Positions 52,661 to 61,119 of a DNA stretch of 64,000 nt are shown here, piece after piece. This DNA comes from Rhizobium sophoriradicis (GTDB taxonomy: Bacteria > Pseudomonadota > Alphaproteobacteria > Rhizobiales > Rhizobiaceae): assembly GCF_003939025.1 (NCBI RefSeq), contig NZ_RQIH01000004.1, forward strand, positions 1 to 64,000, written 5' to 3'. The first letter of the stretch is position 1. Each line of letters starts with the position of its first letter. Made by a program: the position numbers and the translations under genes. The notes under the pieces were generated by a model, which saw only the letters and a list, made by a program, of their open reading frames with translations, was not told the DNA's origin and did no database searches.

Positions 52661-54169
52661 TCACACCGACAGCCGGATCACATTATAGGACAGAGGCTTC
52701 AGCGGCGCGCGCACCCGTCCGTCCTCGATTTTTGCGCTCTCGACCTTTACAGGCACCACCGTCTCCGGCCGCCGCGCCGTGTTGACGGCTTCGAGATCGC
52801 CATGGGTCATTTCCACCTGCTCGATCAGCCGGGCGCCGCCAAAACCTTCCAGCCGCACGTCGAGATCGAGTGCCGTATCCGGATGGCGATTGACGGCAAA
52901 GAAGGTCAGCGTTCTGCCATCCTCGGAATGGACGGCCGAGACGTCGAGATAGGGAACCTCGTTCTCCTCGTCGCTGTCATAGGTCGGGCCGTCGACGACG
53001 AGCTGCAGTGCCGCGCCGCGGCCATAGCGGGAGGCGTAATAGAAGGGATAATAGATCGTCTGGCGCCAGGCGGCACCGCCGTCCTCGGTCATAATAGGGG
53101 CAATGACGTTGACGAGCTGGGCGATGCAGGCGATGCGCACCCGGTCGGAGCGGCGGATGAAGGTGTTGAGGATGCCGCCGACCTGCAGCACGTCCTCGAA
53201 ATTATAGACGTCTTCGAGCAGATGCGGCGCATCCGGCCACTCGTCGCGCGCCAGGATCTCCTTGTCCTGCTGGTTGGAATGATACCAGACGTTCCATTCG
53301 TCGAAGGAAATGCCGATCGTCTTCTTCGAGCGCTTCTTCGCCTTGATGTAGTCGATCACGCCGCCGATCGTGGTGATGTAGCGGTCGAGCTTCGTCGCCC
53401 GGGCGAGGTAGTTCAGCGTGTTCTTCTCCCGGTTGGCGAAATACATATGCAGCGAGATGTAGTCGGCGCTGTCATAGCACTGCTCGAGAACCTCGGCCTC
53501 CCACTGCGGATAGGTCTTCATGTCGGAATTGGAGGAGCCGCAGACGACGAGTTCGAGCGACTTGTCGAAGCCGCGCATGGCCTTCGCCGTCTCGTCCGCC
53601 AGCCGGCCATATTCATAGGCCGATTTGTGGCCGACCTGCCAGGGCCCGTCCATCTCGTTGCCGAGGCACCACAGTTTCACGTCGTGCGGATTGGACCAGC
53701 CGTGCTTGCGGCGCAGGTCCGACCAGTAGGTGCCGCCCGGATGATTGCAATATTCCAGGAAATTGCGGGCGGCATCGAGGCCGCGCGAGCCGAGATTGAC
53801 CGCGAGCATCGGCTTGGTATTGGCCTTCTTGCACCAGTCGACGAATTCGTTGACGCCGATTTGGTTGGCTTCGCGGGTGCGCCAGGCAAGATCGAGGCGA
53901 ACCGGGCGCTCCGACCGCGGGCCCACGCCGTCTTCCCAATTATAGGCCGAGACGAAGTTGCCGCCGGGATAGCGGCAGTAGGGCGTGTCGAGCTCGCGCA
54001 CCAGCTCGAGCACGTCGCGGCGAAAGCCGTCTTCGTCGGCTGTCGGATGTCCGGGCTCGTAGATGCCGCCGTAGATCGCCCTGCCGAGATGCTCGAGAAA
54101 CGAGCTGTAGAGCCTGGCGTCAATGGTCGAGATGCGAAAATCGCGGTGGGCAACGACACTCGTCTTCAA
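52661..54169 (-). CDS. abfA: Alpha-L-arabinofuranosidase, GH51
   Basis: A 502-residue glycosidase that removes terminal arabinofuranose from arabinan or arabinoxylan fragments. The catalytic residues are in LWCLGNEMDGPW (acid/base Glu172) and GISFDEWNVW (nucleophile Glu291). The N-terminal (beta/alpha)8 barrel begins with STIDARLYSSFLEHLGR and RYPGGNF. A C-terminal beta-sandwich domain follows from about 385. No signal peptide is visible, so the substrate is probably imported and hydrolysed in the cytoplasm. It lies upstream of the ABC operon on the same strand, 183 bases from the binding-protein gene. Confidence 0.94.
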   Translation of the reverse strand: MKTSVVAHRDFRISTIDARLYSSFLEHLGRAIYGGIYEPGHPTADEDGFRRDVLELVRELDTPYCRYPGGNFVSAYNWEDGVGPRSERPVRLDLAWRTREANQIGVNEFVDWCKKANTKPMLAVNLGSRGLDAARNFLEYCNHPGGTYWSDLRRKHGWSNPHDVKLWCLGNEMDGPWQVGHKSAYEYGRLADETAKAMRGFDKSLELVVCGSSNSDMKTYPQWEAEVLEQCYDSADYISLHMYFANREKNTLNYLARATKLDRYITTIGGVIDYIKAKKRSKKTIGISFDEWNVWYHSNQQDKEILARDEWPDAPHLLEDVYNFEDVLQVGGILNTFIRRSDRVRIACIAQLVNVIAPIMTEDGGAAWRQTIYYPFYYASRYGRGAALQLVVDGPTYDSDEENEVPYLDVSAVHSEDGRTLTFFAVNRHPDTALDLDVRLEGFGGARLIEQVEMTHGDLEAVNTARRPETVVPVKVESAKIEDGRVRAPLKPLSYNVIRLSV

Positions 54170-54186
54170 CGGATCCTCCCTTTATG

Positions 54187-54230
54187 TATCAGGAATTTTG
54201 TTTTCTTGCCCCTAACTTGATATCAGGAAT
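54187..54230. promoter_or_regulatory. Direct repeats TATCAGGAAT upstream of abfA
   Basis: The decamer TATCAGGAAT occurs at 54187-54196 and 54221-54230, spaced 34 bases start to start, directly upstream of abfA. A similar TATATCGGAAAT lies upstream of the regulator gene at about 55334-55345. Shared sites in front of the operon and its regulator suggest a common operator. Confidence 0.5.
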
Positions 54231-54379
54231 GTCGTTCTGTCAACCGAGTTCCGGATTTAATCATACTAATGCAAGAACGAGAGAAATACGTTATACAACA
54301 AGTATTTGACTAAATTTAGTCGTTGCTAAAACCGGAAATAAATGAGGTTTTTAAATCAAGATATCCGATATTAATTTTC

Positions 54380-55306
54380 TCAGACATGCAGCCGCATGAT
54401 GATGTCGCGGCCGTGATTCCCGAAGCCTCGGCCGAAAATGTTCACCCCGCCGGTGTGGCCGGCATTCTCGGCGATGCCGACCCTGAGCCGAATGGACGAA
54501 TGCTGGCCGAGCGCCAGATCGCTGAGCGTCACGTTCGACGCGGCGACGCCGTCGATGAAGGTGCCGCGCGTCGAGATCCGCCAGGTCTTCATCATTCCGT
54601 ATTGCGAGCCCTCGAGCTTCCACCAGGCAGGCGTGAAGGCGCCGCGCTTGTCGCCGTAATCGCCGGGCGATGTCCAGGTTCCGATCGCCATGCCGTTGAC
54701 CCAGAGCGTGATGTCGGAAGGCCAATCCGGATTGGTGCCGGGGACCTCGGACGACAGCTCCAGCGAAAATTCAATGGCGCGGATATCCTTGTTCAACACC
54801 TTGGCATTGTTGGGGAATTTATACTCGACATAGCCCCGGCCGAACCAAACGAGCCCGGCCTGCATGCGCTGCGGATCAAGGAAATAATCGGGCACGTCGA
54901 GGGGCCCGATGACGCTCTCGCTGGAGCAAAGGCCGCACGGCGCATGCACGTCGCAGCTGGTATAGAGCCCCACCGGCATCTCGACTTCGATGATATTATT
55001 GGCTCGCTGGGCCGCACTTTCCTCGAAGCTGATCAGGATTTCGCTGTAGATCGCCGAGCAGATCTTCTGGTTCCCCTTCCGCGCTTTTGCCAGCTGCGAG
55101 TCGACAAGCCGTGCGTCTTCCAAAATCTGAATGCCGGTTGCGACCGTGGACTGGGGGAGGGACAAAGCCCGCGCGATATCGTTGATATTCATCGGCCCCT
55201 TGGCGCAGAGCAGCTTGAGAATCTCGATCCGCGCCGGGGCAGAAAGTGCGCGGATCGCCTCACTGTTCTCGCCGGCGGCAATCGTCAAAAACGAACGTTC
55301 CATCAT
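54380..55306 (-). CDS. ArsR-like transcriptional regulator of arabinose operon
   Basis: A 308-residue regulator. The N-terminal 90 residues form a winged helix: EAIRALSAPARIEILKLLCA, NINDIARALSLPQSTVATGI, QILEDARLVDSQLA. The remaining 210 residues are an unusual ligand-binding-like domain (YTSCDVHAPCGLCSSESVIG, WPSDITLWVNGMAIGTWTSP) with a cysteine cluster. The family corresponds, from memory, to COG4189-type predicted regulators. It lies upstream of abfA on the same strand with its own promoter. It probably represses or activates the arabinoside operon. Confidence 0.8.
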   Translation of the reverse strand: MMERSFLTIAAGENSEAIRALSAPARIEILKLLCAKGPMNINDIARALSLPQSTVATGIQILEDARLVDSQLAKARKGNQKICSAIYSEILISFEESAAQRANNIIEVEMPVGLYTSCDVHAPCGLCSSESVIGPLDVPDYFLDPQRMQAGLVWFGRGYVEYKFPNNAKVLNKDIRAIEFSLELSSEVPGTNPDWPSDITLWVNGMAIGTWTSPGDYGDKRGAFTPAWWKLEGSQYGMMKTWRISTRGTFIDGVAASNVTLSDLALGQHSSIRLRVGIAENAGHTGGVNIFGRGFGNHGRDIIMRLHV

Positions 55307-55328
55307 TTCCCCAATGATTCCGATGAAA

Positions 55329-55357
55329 TGATGTATATCGGAAATTATGATACATCA
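55329..55357. promoter_or_regulatory. Inverted repeat upstream of regulator gene
   Basis: TGATGTAT (55329-55336) and ATACATCA (55350-55357) are perfect inverted repeats 13 bases apart, 22 bases upstream of the regulator start. The spacer contains ATCGGAAATTATG, similar to the abfA direct repeats. Autoregulation is the simplest reading. Confidence 0.5.
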
Positions 55358-55486
55358 AGAGGGGGCGCTGCAGGATTTGTGCGCTTTCGTAGCGTTATCC
55401 ATCCGCTATCAACGATTAGCTCGCAAATCTCAGAGATATGTCGATATGGTAGAGCTACACCGGTCTCCGATCACAGGGCGGCTCAA

Positions 55487-55606
55487 ATGACAGAAGATGA
55501 ACGTGAACTGATCACGCGGTCGTTGCGCTGCCTTACACCAAGTTCGCCGGGCAATGCATATCCAAACAGGAATTTTTTGAACAATTTATACGCCCTGACG
55601 GCGTAG
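55487..55606 (+). CDS. Possible 39-aa peptide upstream of Imm53 gene
   Basis: A small frame beginning MTEDERELITRSLRCL and ending NLYALTA, 21 bases before the Imm53 gene. It reads naturally but has only a weak CAGGGCGG upstream. It could be a remnant of a longer immunity or toxin-associated gene. Low confidence; its function is unknown. Confidence 0.25.
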   Translation: MTEDERELITRSLRCLTPSSPGNAYPNRNFLNNLYALTA

Positions 55607-55627
55607 TAGATCGGAGGGCAGATCGCT

Positions 55628-55912
55628 ATGGATTCGATTTCAAGGCTGTGCGCCTGGTTCGAGCGCAAATCCGTAGGCCAATGGCATGAGGACCGTGGAA
55701 TCAAAATCGATACCATCGACAATCCTGGTTGGTCGATGAAAGCCGATCTCGCGGGAACGGGCCTTCAGGACAAGGAATTTCCGGAGATCCGAGTTGAAAG
55801 ATCGCAGCATGACTGGTTTGTTGCTCGCAGAAATGATCAAGCTTTCGAAGCATTCGGCGGGCCAATGAACCTCAATGAGATGATTGAATGTTTCCTCGCT
55901 TGGACGGAATAG
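55628..55912 (+). CDS. Imm53 family immunity protein
   Basis: A 94-residue protein matching the Imm53 pattern as I remember it: LCAWFERKSVGQWHEDRGIK, then IDTIDNPGWSMKADLAGTGL, EFPEIRVERSQHDWFVARR and a C-terminal FGGPMNLNEMIECFLAWTE. Imm53 proteins neutralise toxins of bacterial polymorphic toxin systems. The GGAGGG ribosome binding site nine bases before ATG supports the start. No toxin gene lies upstream, so this is an orphan immunity gene, as often found in immunity arrays. Confidence 0.85.
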   Translation: MDSISRLCAWFERKSVGQWHEDRGIKIDTIDNPGWSMKADLAGTGLQDKEFPEIRVERSQHDWFVARRNDQAFEAFGGPMNLNEMIECFLAWTE

Positions 55913-55952
55913 TCGCCGCTGAGAGCATGAGGGCGGCTTTGCAAGGAATTGA

Positions 55953-56144
55953 ATGTCAATGCCGACTGGAACAAAAATAACCCTCGTGCCGCGCAGCCTT
56001 ACCTCGGCCGACTTGCCTGGTCCATTCTGGGAAATCGATCTTCTCAAGGAGCAGGGTTATGAAGCTCCGGATCCCGCCAGGGTGAAGTTTCAACTATCGT
56101 TAGAGATTGGACTAGCCGGCTCTGCGGCGGCAGATGCCTTTTAA
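55953..56144 (+). CDS. Unknown small protein, 63 aa, in immunity cluster
   Basis: An AAGGA lies six bases before the ATG. The sequence is plausible (TKITLVPRSLTSADLPGPFW, YEAPDPARVKFQLSLEIGLA) but ends abruptly at SAAADAF. Its stop TAA overlaps the ATG of the next frame as TAATG, so it may be either a complete small protein coupled to the next gene or the N-terminal part of one gene split by frameshift. Confidence 0.45.
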   Translation: MSMPTGTKITLVPRSLTSADLPGPFWEIDLLKEQGYEAPDPARVKFQLSLEIGLAGSAAADAF

Positions 56145-56370
56145 TGTATAGTTATTACAGAGGGGCTGAAGAACACTCTGGGGGGAAATACGAAGACGAT
56201 TTTGATGGACACATATAAGCTACGGCAAATTCAAGGAGAATATTCTCTCAATAATTGCCAATTGCGACGCCGATACCTGGTATGGCTGCAAAATAAATCT
56301 TCGAAGATATTTCTCATGGGAATACGAAGGCATGTATAGCGAAGCAGAAATTCGAAGGCTTAACGATTGA
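56144..56370 (+). pseudogene. Frameshifted immunity-type gene
   Basis: Frame one from the ATG at 56144 reads MYSYYRGAEEHSGGKYEDDF and DGHI then hits a stop. If two bases in the CACATATAAG run are skipped, the sequence continues as SYGKFKENILSIIANCDADT, WYGCKINLRRYFSWEYEGMY, SEAEIRRLND to a TGA at 56370. The whole would be about 74 residues. The dinucleotide TA repeat at the break suggests slippage by two bases. The product family is unknown, but its small size, acidic composition and neighbours suggest an immunity protein that was inactivated. Confidence 0.6.
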
Positions 56371-56416
56371 TCGTTTCATGTGCCAGGAGGTGTAATGGCA
56401 AGGACTGGGGCCAACG

Positions 56417-57097
56417 ATGAACAGCGACGATTTGTCTCGGCGATCAACTCTCGAACTTCTGAGCCTCACCCAGCAGAGGAATTCCAGTCATGAAAATAAG
56501 TATGAGGCCACCCAATCTCTTCTCAAAAGGTGGCGGCAAGGAATTGACTTAGAGCCTCTCATCAACCTTCTTCTTTCAGAGAATTCGCATGACCGTCTCC
56601 GCGGCGCAAACTATATCAGTGAATTGGGGCGAGAGGTTGAGGGCTTGAATGTAGCTGCAACAATGCTCGCTGATGACGCCCTCCCAGCCTGTCGCCGGGC
56701 GTTCGTCGAATATGTCGAAAATTCAGCCTACTATGAACAAGCGGTGGCGAAGGCGCTAACCAAGTGCCTGTTAGACACAGATCTCTACGTGAGGTCGGCC
56801 GTCATTGGATGGGCCACCCGTACATCCGATGAGACGTTTGAGGACTTTTCCCGGATGGTCGCGACTGGAGCCGGTCGCCGCGAGCCTCGGTTCGCCAACC
56901 CCCTCAGCAATGATTTTTGGAACGAATCTAGCCTAAGACGTGCCGTTCGAGGCCTCGATATCATTCGTCGCCTCCGCGAAGGTAAGCAGATCCATCAGAT
57001 CAGGACAGACTTTCCCGGAGAGGACAGCTTTATATTCGATATCGTTGAATTTTCGCTGACGCTGCGTGATCGCCTCGCCAGATGGCAAGAAAGATGA
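56417..57097 (+). CDS. Helical repeat protein of unknown function, 226 aa
   Basis: Not recognised. The protein is strongly helical with HEAT-like alternation (ATQSLLKRWRQGIDLEPLIN, RLRGANYISELGREVEGLN, AVAKALTKCLLDTDLYVRSA). It has no signal peptide or membrane segment. The ATG at 56417 is preceded by GGGG; a stronger GGAGG lies upstream of an ATG at 56395 that is out of frame, so the start is uncertain or a second frameshift may exist. HEAT-type proteins occur as immunity proteins in polymorphic toxin loci, which fits its position. Confidence 0.65.
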   Translation: MNSDDLSRRSTLELLSLTQQRNSSHENKYEATQSLLKRWRQGIDLEPLINLLLSENSHDRLRGANYISELGREVEGLNVAATMLADDALPACRRAFVEYVENSAYYEQAVAKALTKCLLDTDLYVRSAVIGWATRTSDETFEDFSRMVATGAGRREPRFANPLSNDFWNESSLRRAVRGLDIIRRLREGKQIHQIRTDFPGEDSFIFDIVEFSLTLRDRLARWQER

Positions 57098-57154
57098 GCT
57101 TATCCTCTGATATTTCGGCAAATTTTCCGGTAACCTTGCCATTCAGCGATTGCT

Positions 57155-58438
57155 TCAATGCCCACTCACCTCCGGCTGCAGATCGGCATCGGTCAGCGTC
57201 CCAAGAAAGGCGACGATGTCGTCGATTTCGGGGTCGGTCAGCGCAGGCGCTTCGCCCGGTTTCCTGCCGAAGGGCGGATCCTGGTTGAGGTTGGCCCAAT
57301 AGGCCTGCGGCAAGTCGTCATACTTGCGGATCGTGCCGCCGGCATTTTTGGGATACCAGCGGCCGGGGTCGCTGTCGCGGGTGGCGTAGAAGGAGACGAC
57401 GTCGCGCAGTGTGTGAAAATAGCCGTTGTGGAAGAAGCTCTTCTTCAGCGCGACATTGCGCAGCGTCGGCGTGCGGAACAGGCCGCAATATTCGCTGTGT
57501 CCGGCAAGATCGGTACGCTGCGGGCCGCAGAGGCCGAGATCGTAATAGCTGGGGTCTGTATTGGCCGGGATCGCCATGTTGCGAGGGACGGCGAGGCCGA
57601 AAAATCCGAAGTCGGAAAATTGCGGCGGCTCGCCGTCATTGGTGGGTTCGCTGAGATGGCAGCTCGAACAGTTGCCCTTTGCAGGATCCTCGAACAGCTG
57701 GCGGCCGCGCAGTTCCTGCGCGCTCAACGTCGTCTTGCCGGCGAGAAAGGCGTCGTAGGGGCTGGAATAGGGATAGAAGTCCGGGCCGCTTTGCTCGAAG
57801 GTGGCTAGCGCCTCGGCGGCGGCGTCGAAAGTGTCATCGGGATTGTCGAACACCGTTTCGCCGAACGCCGCCCTGATGTCGCCGGCGTAGGGCGCCTTGC
57901 GCAGCTTGGCCGCCACATCGGCTGCATCCTTGTTGCCCATCTCGAAGGGCGAGAGCAGCGGGATCTTCGCTTGGTCAGCGCCGTGATCGACCCGGCCGTC
58001 CCAGGTCAGCCCGCCGGTCGGGCCGTTGTCGACGCTTTCGTCACCCTCGTCCTCGGAATCGTAAAAGTGCTCGCTGAAGGACGGCACCGCCTGCAGATAA
58101 CGCAGCGCCGGCACGGCGCGCAGCCCGGGCTGCTTCATATCCTTGCCGCCCGTTTGAACCGGCGCGGCCGATGCCGGGCCGAAGGCGTGCGCCGGGTCGT
58201 GGCAGGAGGAGCATGCCTGCGACCCTGAGGTCGACAGCGACGGGTCGAAGAATATCTTGCGGCCGAGCGCGGCCAGCGTTTCGGCCCGGGCAAAGGCTTC
58301 GGCGCGCGACATCGGGCCGGGATGCACACCGGCCGCCGCGCTGCTTTGCCGCAGCGGCAGAATGGCCAGACAGAGTGCTGCCGCACCGATGCCGATCGCC
58401 AGACCGGGGCGCAGGAGCCTGAACGTCTTTGTTGTCAT
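57155..58438 (-). CDS. Di-haem cytochrome c peroxidase (MauG/CcpA family)
   Basis: A 427-residue periplasmic protein with an N-terminal signal/anchor (RLLRPGLAIGIGAAALCLAI). Two c-type haem-binding motifs are visible: CSSCH at 76-80 and CSSCH at 257-261. Other conserved parts are LGRKIFFDPSLSTSGSQACS, PTGGLTWDGRVDHGADQA, FRTPTLRNVALKKSFFHNGY and LTDPEIDDIVAFLGTL. The family reduces hydrogen peroxide or oxidises protein-bound groups (MauG). Orientation is convergent with the helical protein gene. Confidence 0.93.
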   Translation of the reverse strand: MTTKTFRLLRPGLAIGIGAAALCLAILPLRQSSAAAGVHPGPMSRAEAFARAETLAALGRKIFFDPSLSTSGSQACSSCHDPAHAFGPASAAPVQTGGKDMKQPGLRAVPALRYLQAVPSFSEHFYDSEDEGDESVDNGPTGGLTWDGRVDHGADQAKIPLLSPFEMGNKDAADVAAKLRKAPYAGDIRAAFGETVFDNPDDTFDAAAEALATFEQSGPDFYPYSSPYDAFLAGKTTLSAQELRGRQLFEDPAKGNCSSCHLSEPTNDGEPPQFSDFGFFGLAVPRNMAIPANTDPSYYDLGLCGPQRTDLAGHSEYCGLFRTPTLRNVALKKSFFHNGYFHTLRDVVSFYATRDSDPGRWYPKNAGGTIRKYDDLPQAYWANLNQDPPFGRKPGEAPALTDPEIDDIVAFLGTLTDADLQPEVSGH

Positions 58439-58634
58439 GATAGGGATTCCAATAGCTTAGCGCTGGGTCCCACTATGATCGAACCTCGTTGCAACAAATT
58501 GATGACGGAGCCTCTCCTGCGACATCGCGGCAAGCCCGACGTCACAAAGTTGATAGACGGCGGGACTAGCGTCGATGCGCCCGAGCGGTCTCCGCTCCCT
58601 CTAGCCAACGCCCCCTAGCCATGAGGCCATAGCC

Positions 58635-60179
58635 GTGAAAAGACTGAAGCTCCTCAAATCAATCTGTCTCGCCGGATCGGCGATCGTGCCGCTCGCCATG
58701 GCGACGGCGGCCCTTGCGGCGCCTGCCGGTTACGACAAGATCGACAATATCGTCGTCATCTATGCCGAAAACCGCAGCTTCGATAATCTCTATGGCGGCT
58801 TTCCCGGCGCCGATGGTCTTACCAATGTCAGCGCCGAGCAGGCCCGCCAGCTCGATCGCGACGGCAAGCCGCTTGCCGAATTGCCGCCGGCCTGGGGCGG
58901 GCTGACCGCCAAGGGTGTAACGCCTGCCATCACCGAGGCGCAATCGGCCCATCTCGCAAATGCCGCTTTCGCGATCGACGATCCCCAGGGTTTCGCGCAG
59001 GCACCGTCGGTCATCACCCGCGATCTCTGGCACCGCTTCTATCAGGAGCAGATGCAGATCGACGGCGGCAAGAACGACAAGTTCGTCGCCTGGGCCGATG
59101 CCGGCAGCCTGGTCATGGGCCATTATGACGGGTCCATCTTGCCGATGTGGCAGGTAGCGAAGAAATACGTGCTTGCCGACAATTTCTTCCAAGGCGCCTT
59201 CGGCGGCTCCTTCCTCAACCACTTCGCCCTGGTCTGCGCCTGCGCGCCCTATTATCCGGATGCCGACAAGAGCCCGGCCAGGCCTGTGATCGCCAAGGTC
59301 GATGCCGATGGCGTTTCCTTGACCGTGGCGGAGAACGCTCCGAAATCGGCGCTGGACGGCGCCCCGAAATTCGTTTCCGATGGCACGCTGACGCCGGACT
59401 TCTACGCCGTCAACACCATGCAGCCGCCCTACCAGCCGAGCGCCAATCCGCCGGCCAAGGACGGTGACCCGGCCTATGCCGATCCGGCGGCGGCGACAAC
59501 GCTGCCGCCGCAGCATGCGGTGACCATCGGCGACCTGCTGTCGCAGAAAGGCATCAGCTGGGCCTGGTATAGCGGCGCCTGGCAGGCAGCCCTTGACGGC
59601 AAGAACGCCACCCCGGTGCCGAATTTCCAGTTCCACCATCAGCCCTTCAACTATTTCGCCAATTTCGCGCCCGGCACGCCGGCACGCGCCGAGCATCTGA
59701 AGGATGGCGGCCTTGCCGGCGAGGCCTTCCTCAGGGATATCGACGCAGGCAAGCTGCCGGCGGTTTCCTTCTATAAGCCGCAAGGCAACCTCAATGAACA
59801 TGGCGGTTACGCCGACGTCTCGAGCGGTGACCAGCATCTTGCCGATATCGTCTCGCATCTGGAGAAGAGCCCGCAATGGGGCCATATGCTCGTCATCGTC
59901 ACCTATGACGAGAATGGCGGCTTCTGGGATCACGTCGCGCCGCCGAAGGCCGATCGCTGGGGGCCGGGCAACCGCATTCCGGCCTTCATCATCTCGCCCT
60001 TCGCCAAAGGCGGCACGGTCGATCATACCCAGTACGACACGACGTCGATCATCCGCCTGATCACCGCGCGCTACGATCTGCCGGTGCTGCCGGGCATCGT
60101 CGCTCGCGACAAGGCGCTGGCCGACAATGGCCGTCCCGCGATGGGGGACCTCACTGCCGCGCTCGACCTGACGCATTGA
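58635..60179 (+). CDS. Secreted phosphoesterase (phospholipase C / AcpA-like)
   Basis: A 514-residue exported phosphoesterase. The signal peptide is MKRLKLLKSICLAGSAIVPL ... AALAAP. Active-site metal motifs match the phosphoesterase family: IVVIYAENRSFDNLYGGFPG, HYDGSILPMWQVAKKYVLAD, FFQGAFGGSFLNHFALVCAC, EHGGYADVSSGDQHLADIV and MLVIVTYDENGGFWDHVAPP. The family includes acid phosphatase AcpA and phospholipases C. It starts with GTG and is likely monocistronic. A role in phosphorus scavenging is probable. Confidence 0.9.
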   Translation: MKRLKLLKSICLAGSAIVPLAMATAALAAPAGYDKIDNIVVIYAENRSFDNLYGGFPGADGLTNVSAEQARQLDRDGKPLAELPPAWGGLTAKGVTPAITEAQSAHLANAAFAIDDPQGFAQAPSVITRDLWHRFYQEQMQIDGGKNDKFVAWADAGSLVMGHYDGSILPMWQVAKKYVLADNFFQGAFGGSFLNHFALVCACAPYYPDADKSPARPVIAKVDADGVSLTVAENAPKSALDGAPKFVSDGTLTPDFYAVNTMQPPYQPSANPPAKDGDPAYADPAAATTLPPQHAVTIGDLLSQKGISWAWYSGAWQAALDGKNATPVPNFQFHHQPFNYFANFAPGTPARAEHLKDGGLAGEAFLRDIDAGKLPAVSFYKPQGNLNEHGGYADVSSGDQHLADIVSHLEKSPQWGHMLVIVTYDENGGFWDHVAPPKADRWGPGNRIPAFIISPFAKGGTVDHTQYDTTSIIRLITARYDLPVLPGIVARDKALADNGRPAMGDLTAALDLTH

Positions 60180-60187
60180 CGACCGGA

Positions 60188-60216
60188 AGCGGCCCCCGGC
60201 GCCGAACGGGGCCGCT
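60188..60216. terminator. Bidirectional terminator-like hairpin between convergent genes
   Basis: AGCGGCCCC (60188-60196) and GGGGCCGCT (60208-60216) form a perfect 9-bp stem around an 11-base loop. It lies between the convergent phosphoesterase and pcaR-like genes. No U run follows on either side, but the placement fits a shared terminator. Confidence 0.6.
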
Positions 60217-60231
60217 ACCTCGCCCGCACCC

Positions 60232-60990
60232 TCACCGATGCAGGAGCAGCCGCAATGCGGCCTGCGTTTCCTTCAGCAATGGCAGATAGCGCGCCTTCAT
60301 CTCCGCCGCCGGGACGAGGGCGGCCGGCGCGCCGATATTGATCGCCGCGACGGTTTCGCCGCGATCGTTTTCAACGGGAACGGCGATCGAGCAGAGACCG
60401 ATTTCCAGCTCCTGATCGATGATGGCGTAACCTTCGGCGCGCACGCGGCGGAACTCGGCGATGAGCTCCTCTGGGTCGGTCTTGGTCTTCGCAGTGTTCT
60501 GCTTCAATTCGCTGCGGGCGAGAACGGCGCGAGCCTCGCTTTCGGGAAGGGCGGCCAGCAGCACCCGGCCCATCGAGGCGCAATAGGCCGGCAGGCGACT
60601 GCCCGGGGTGAGGTTGATCGACATGACGCGGCGCTGCGAGGCACGGGAGATATAGACGATCTCGGTGCCGTCGAGCACCGAGGCCGAGGCGCTTTGGCCG
60701 GCTCTTTCCGAGAGATGGTCGAGATGCGGCTGCAAGAGCGCCGGCAGCGGGGTGGCGGCGAGATAGGCATGGCCGAGCCTGAGGATCTTCGGCGTCAGGG
60801 TGAAGAACTTGCCGTCATAATCGGCATAACCGAGCTCGGCGAGCGTCAGCAGCGAACGGCGCACCGTGGCGCGGTCGAGATCGGTGAGCTTCGAGGCCTC
60901 GGCGATCGACAGCCGCTGCCGCGTCTCGCCGAAGGCCTCGATGACTTTCAGGCCGCGGGCAAAGCCGCTGACGAAATCGGTTTCGCGCAT
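60232..60990 (-). CDS. pcaR: IclR-family regulator, PcaR-like
   Basis: A 252-residue IclR-type regulator. The N-terminal winged helix has FARGLKVIEAFGETRQRLSI and EASKLTDLDRATVRRSLLTL; the effector domain contains ASVLDGTEIVYISRASQRRV, LPAYCASMGRVLLAALPESE and YAIIDQELEIGLCSIAVPVE. This fits PcaR/PobR-type regulators that sense beta-ketoadipate. The ATG at 60990 begins the conserved N-terminus; the longer frame is rejected. It diverges from pcaIJF and should activate it. Confidence 0.9.
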   Translation of the reverse strand: MRETDFVSGFARGLKVIEAFGETRQRLSIAEASKLTDLDRATVRRSLLTLAELGYADYDGKFFTLTPKILRLGHAYLAATPLPALLQPHLDHLSERAGQSASASVLDGTEIVYISRASQRRVMSINLTPGSRLPAYCASMGRVLLAALPESEARAVLARSELKQNTAKTKTDPEELIAEFRRVRAEGYAIIDQELEIGLCSIAVPVENDRGETVAAINIGAPAALVPAAEMKARYLPLLKETQAALRLLLHR

Positions 60991-61015
60991 ATTGAGTCTC
61001 CCCTCGGTTTGTTTC

Positions 61016-61058
61016 ATTTTGTGCGATATACGAACAAATGTCAAATAGCGCACAAAAT
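61016..61058. promoter_or_regulatory. IclR-type operator between pcaR and pcaI
   Basis: ATTTTGTGCG (61016-61025) and CGCACAAAAT (61049-61058) are perfect 10-bp inverted repeats with a 23-base spacer. They lie in the divergent pcaR-pcaI promoter region. This is the probable PcaR binding site. Confidence 0.7.
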
Positions 61059-61119
61059 CCCTTGCCCCGCCAGCGGCCGCGTTTTATCCCTGATGTCAGG
61101 ACGGGCTGAGGAGATCCCA

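Noticed and set aside
52562..54220. 552-codon plus-strand frame opposite the GH51 gene
   Set aside because: Antisense to the arabinofuranosidase; the composition is typical of a high-GC complementary frame.
58659..60176. 505-codon minus-strand frame opposite the phosphoesterase
   Set aside because: Antisense shadow; the plus strand has a signal peptide and full phosphoesterase motifs.
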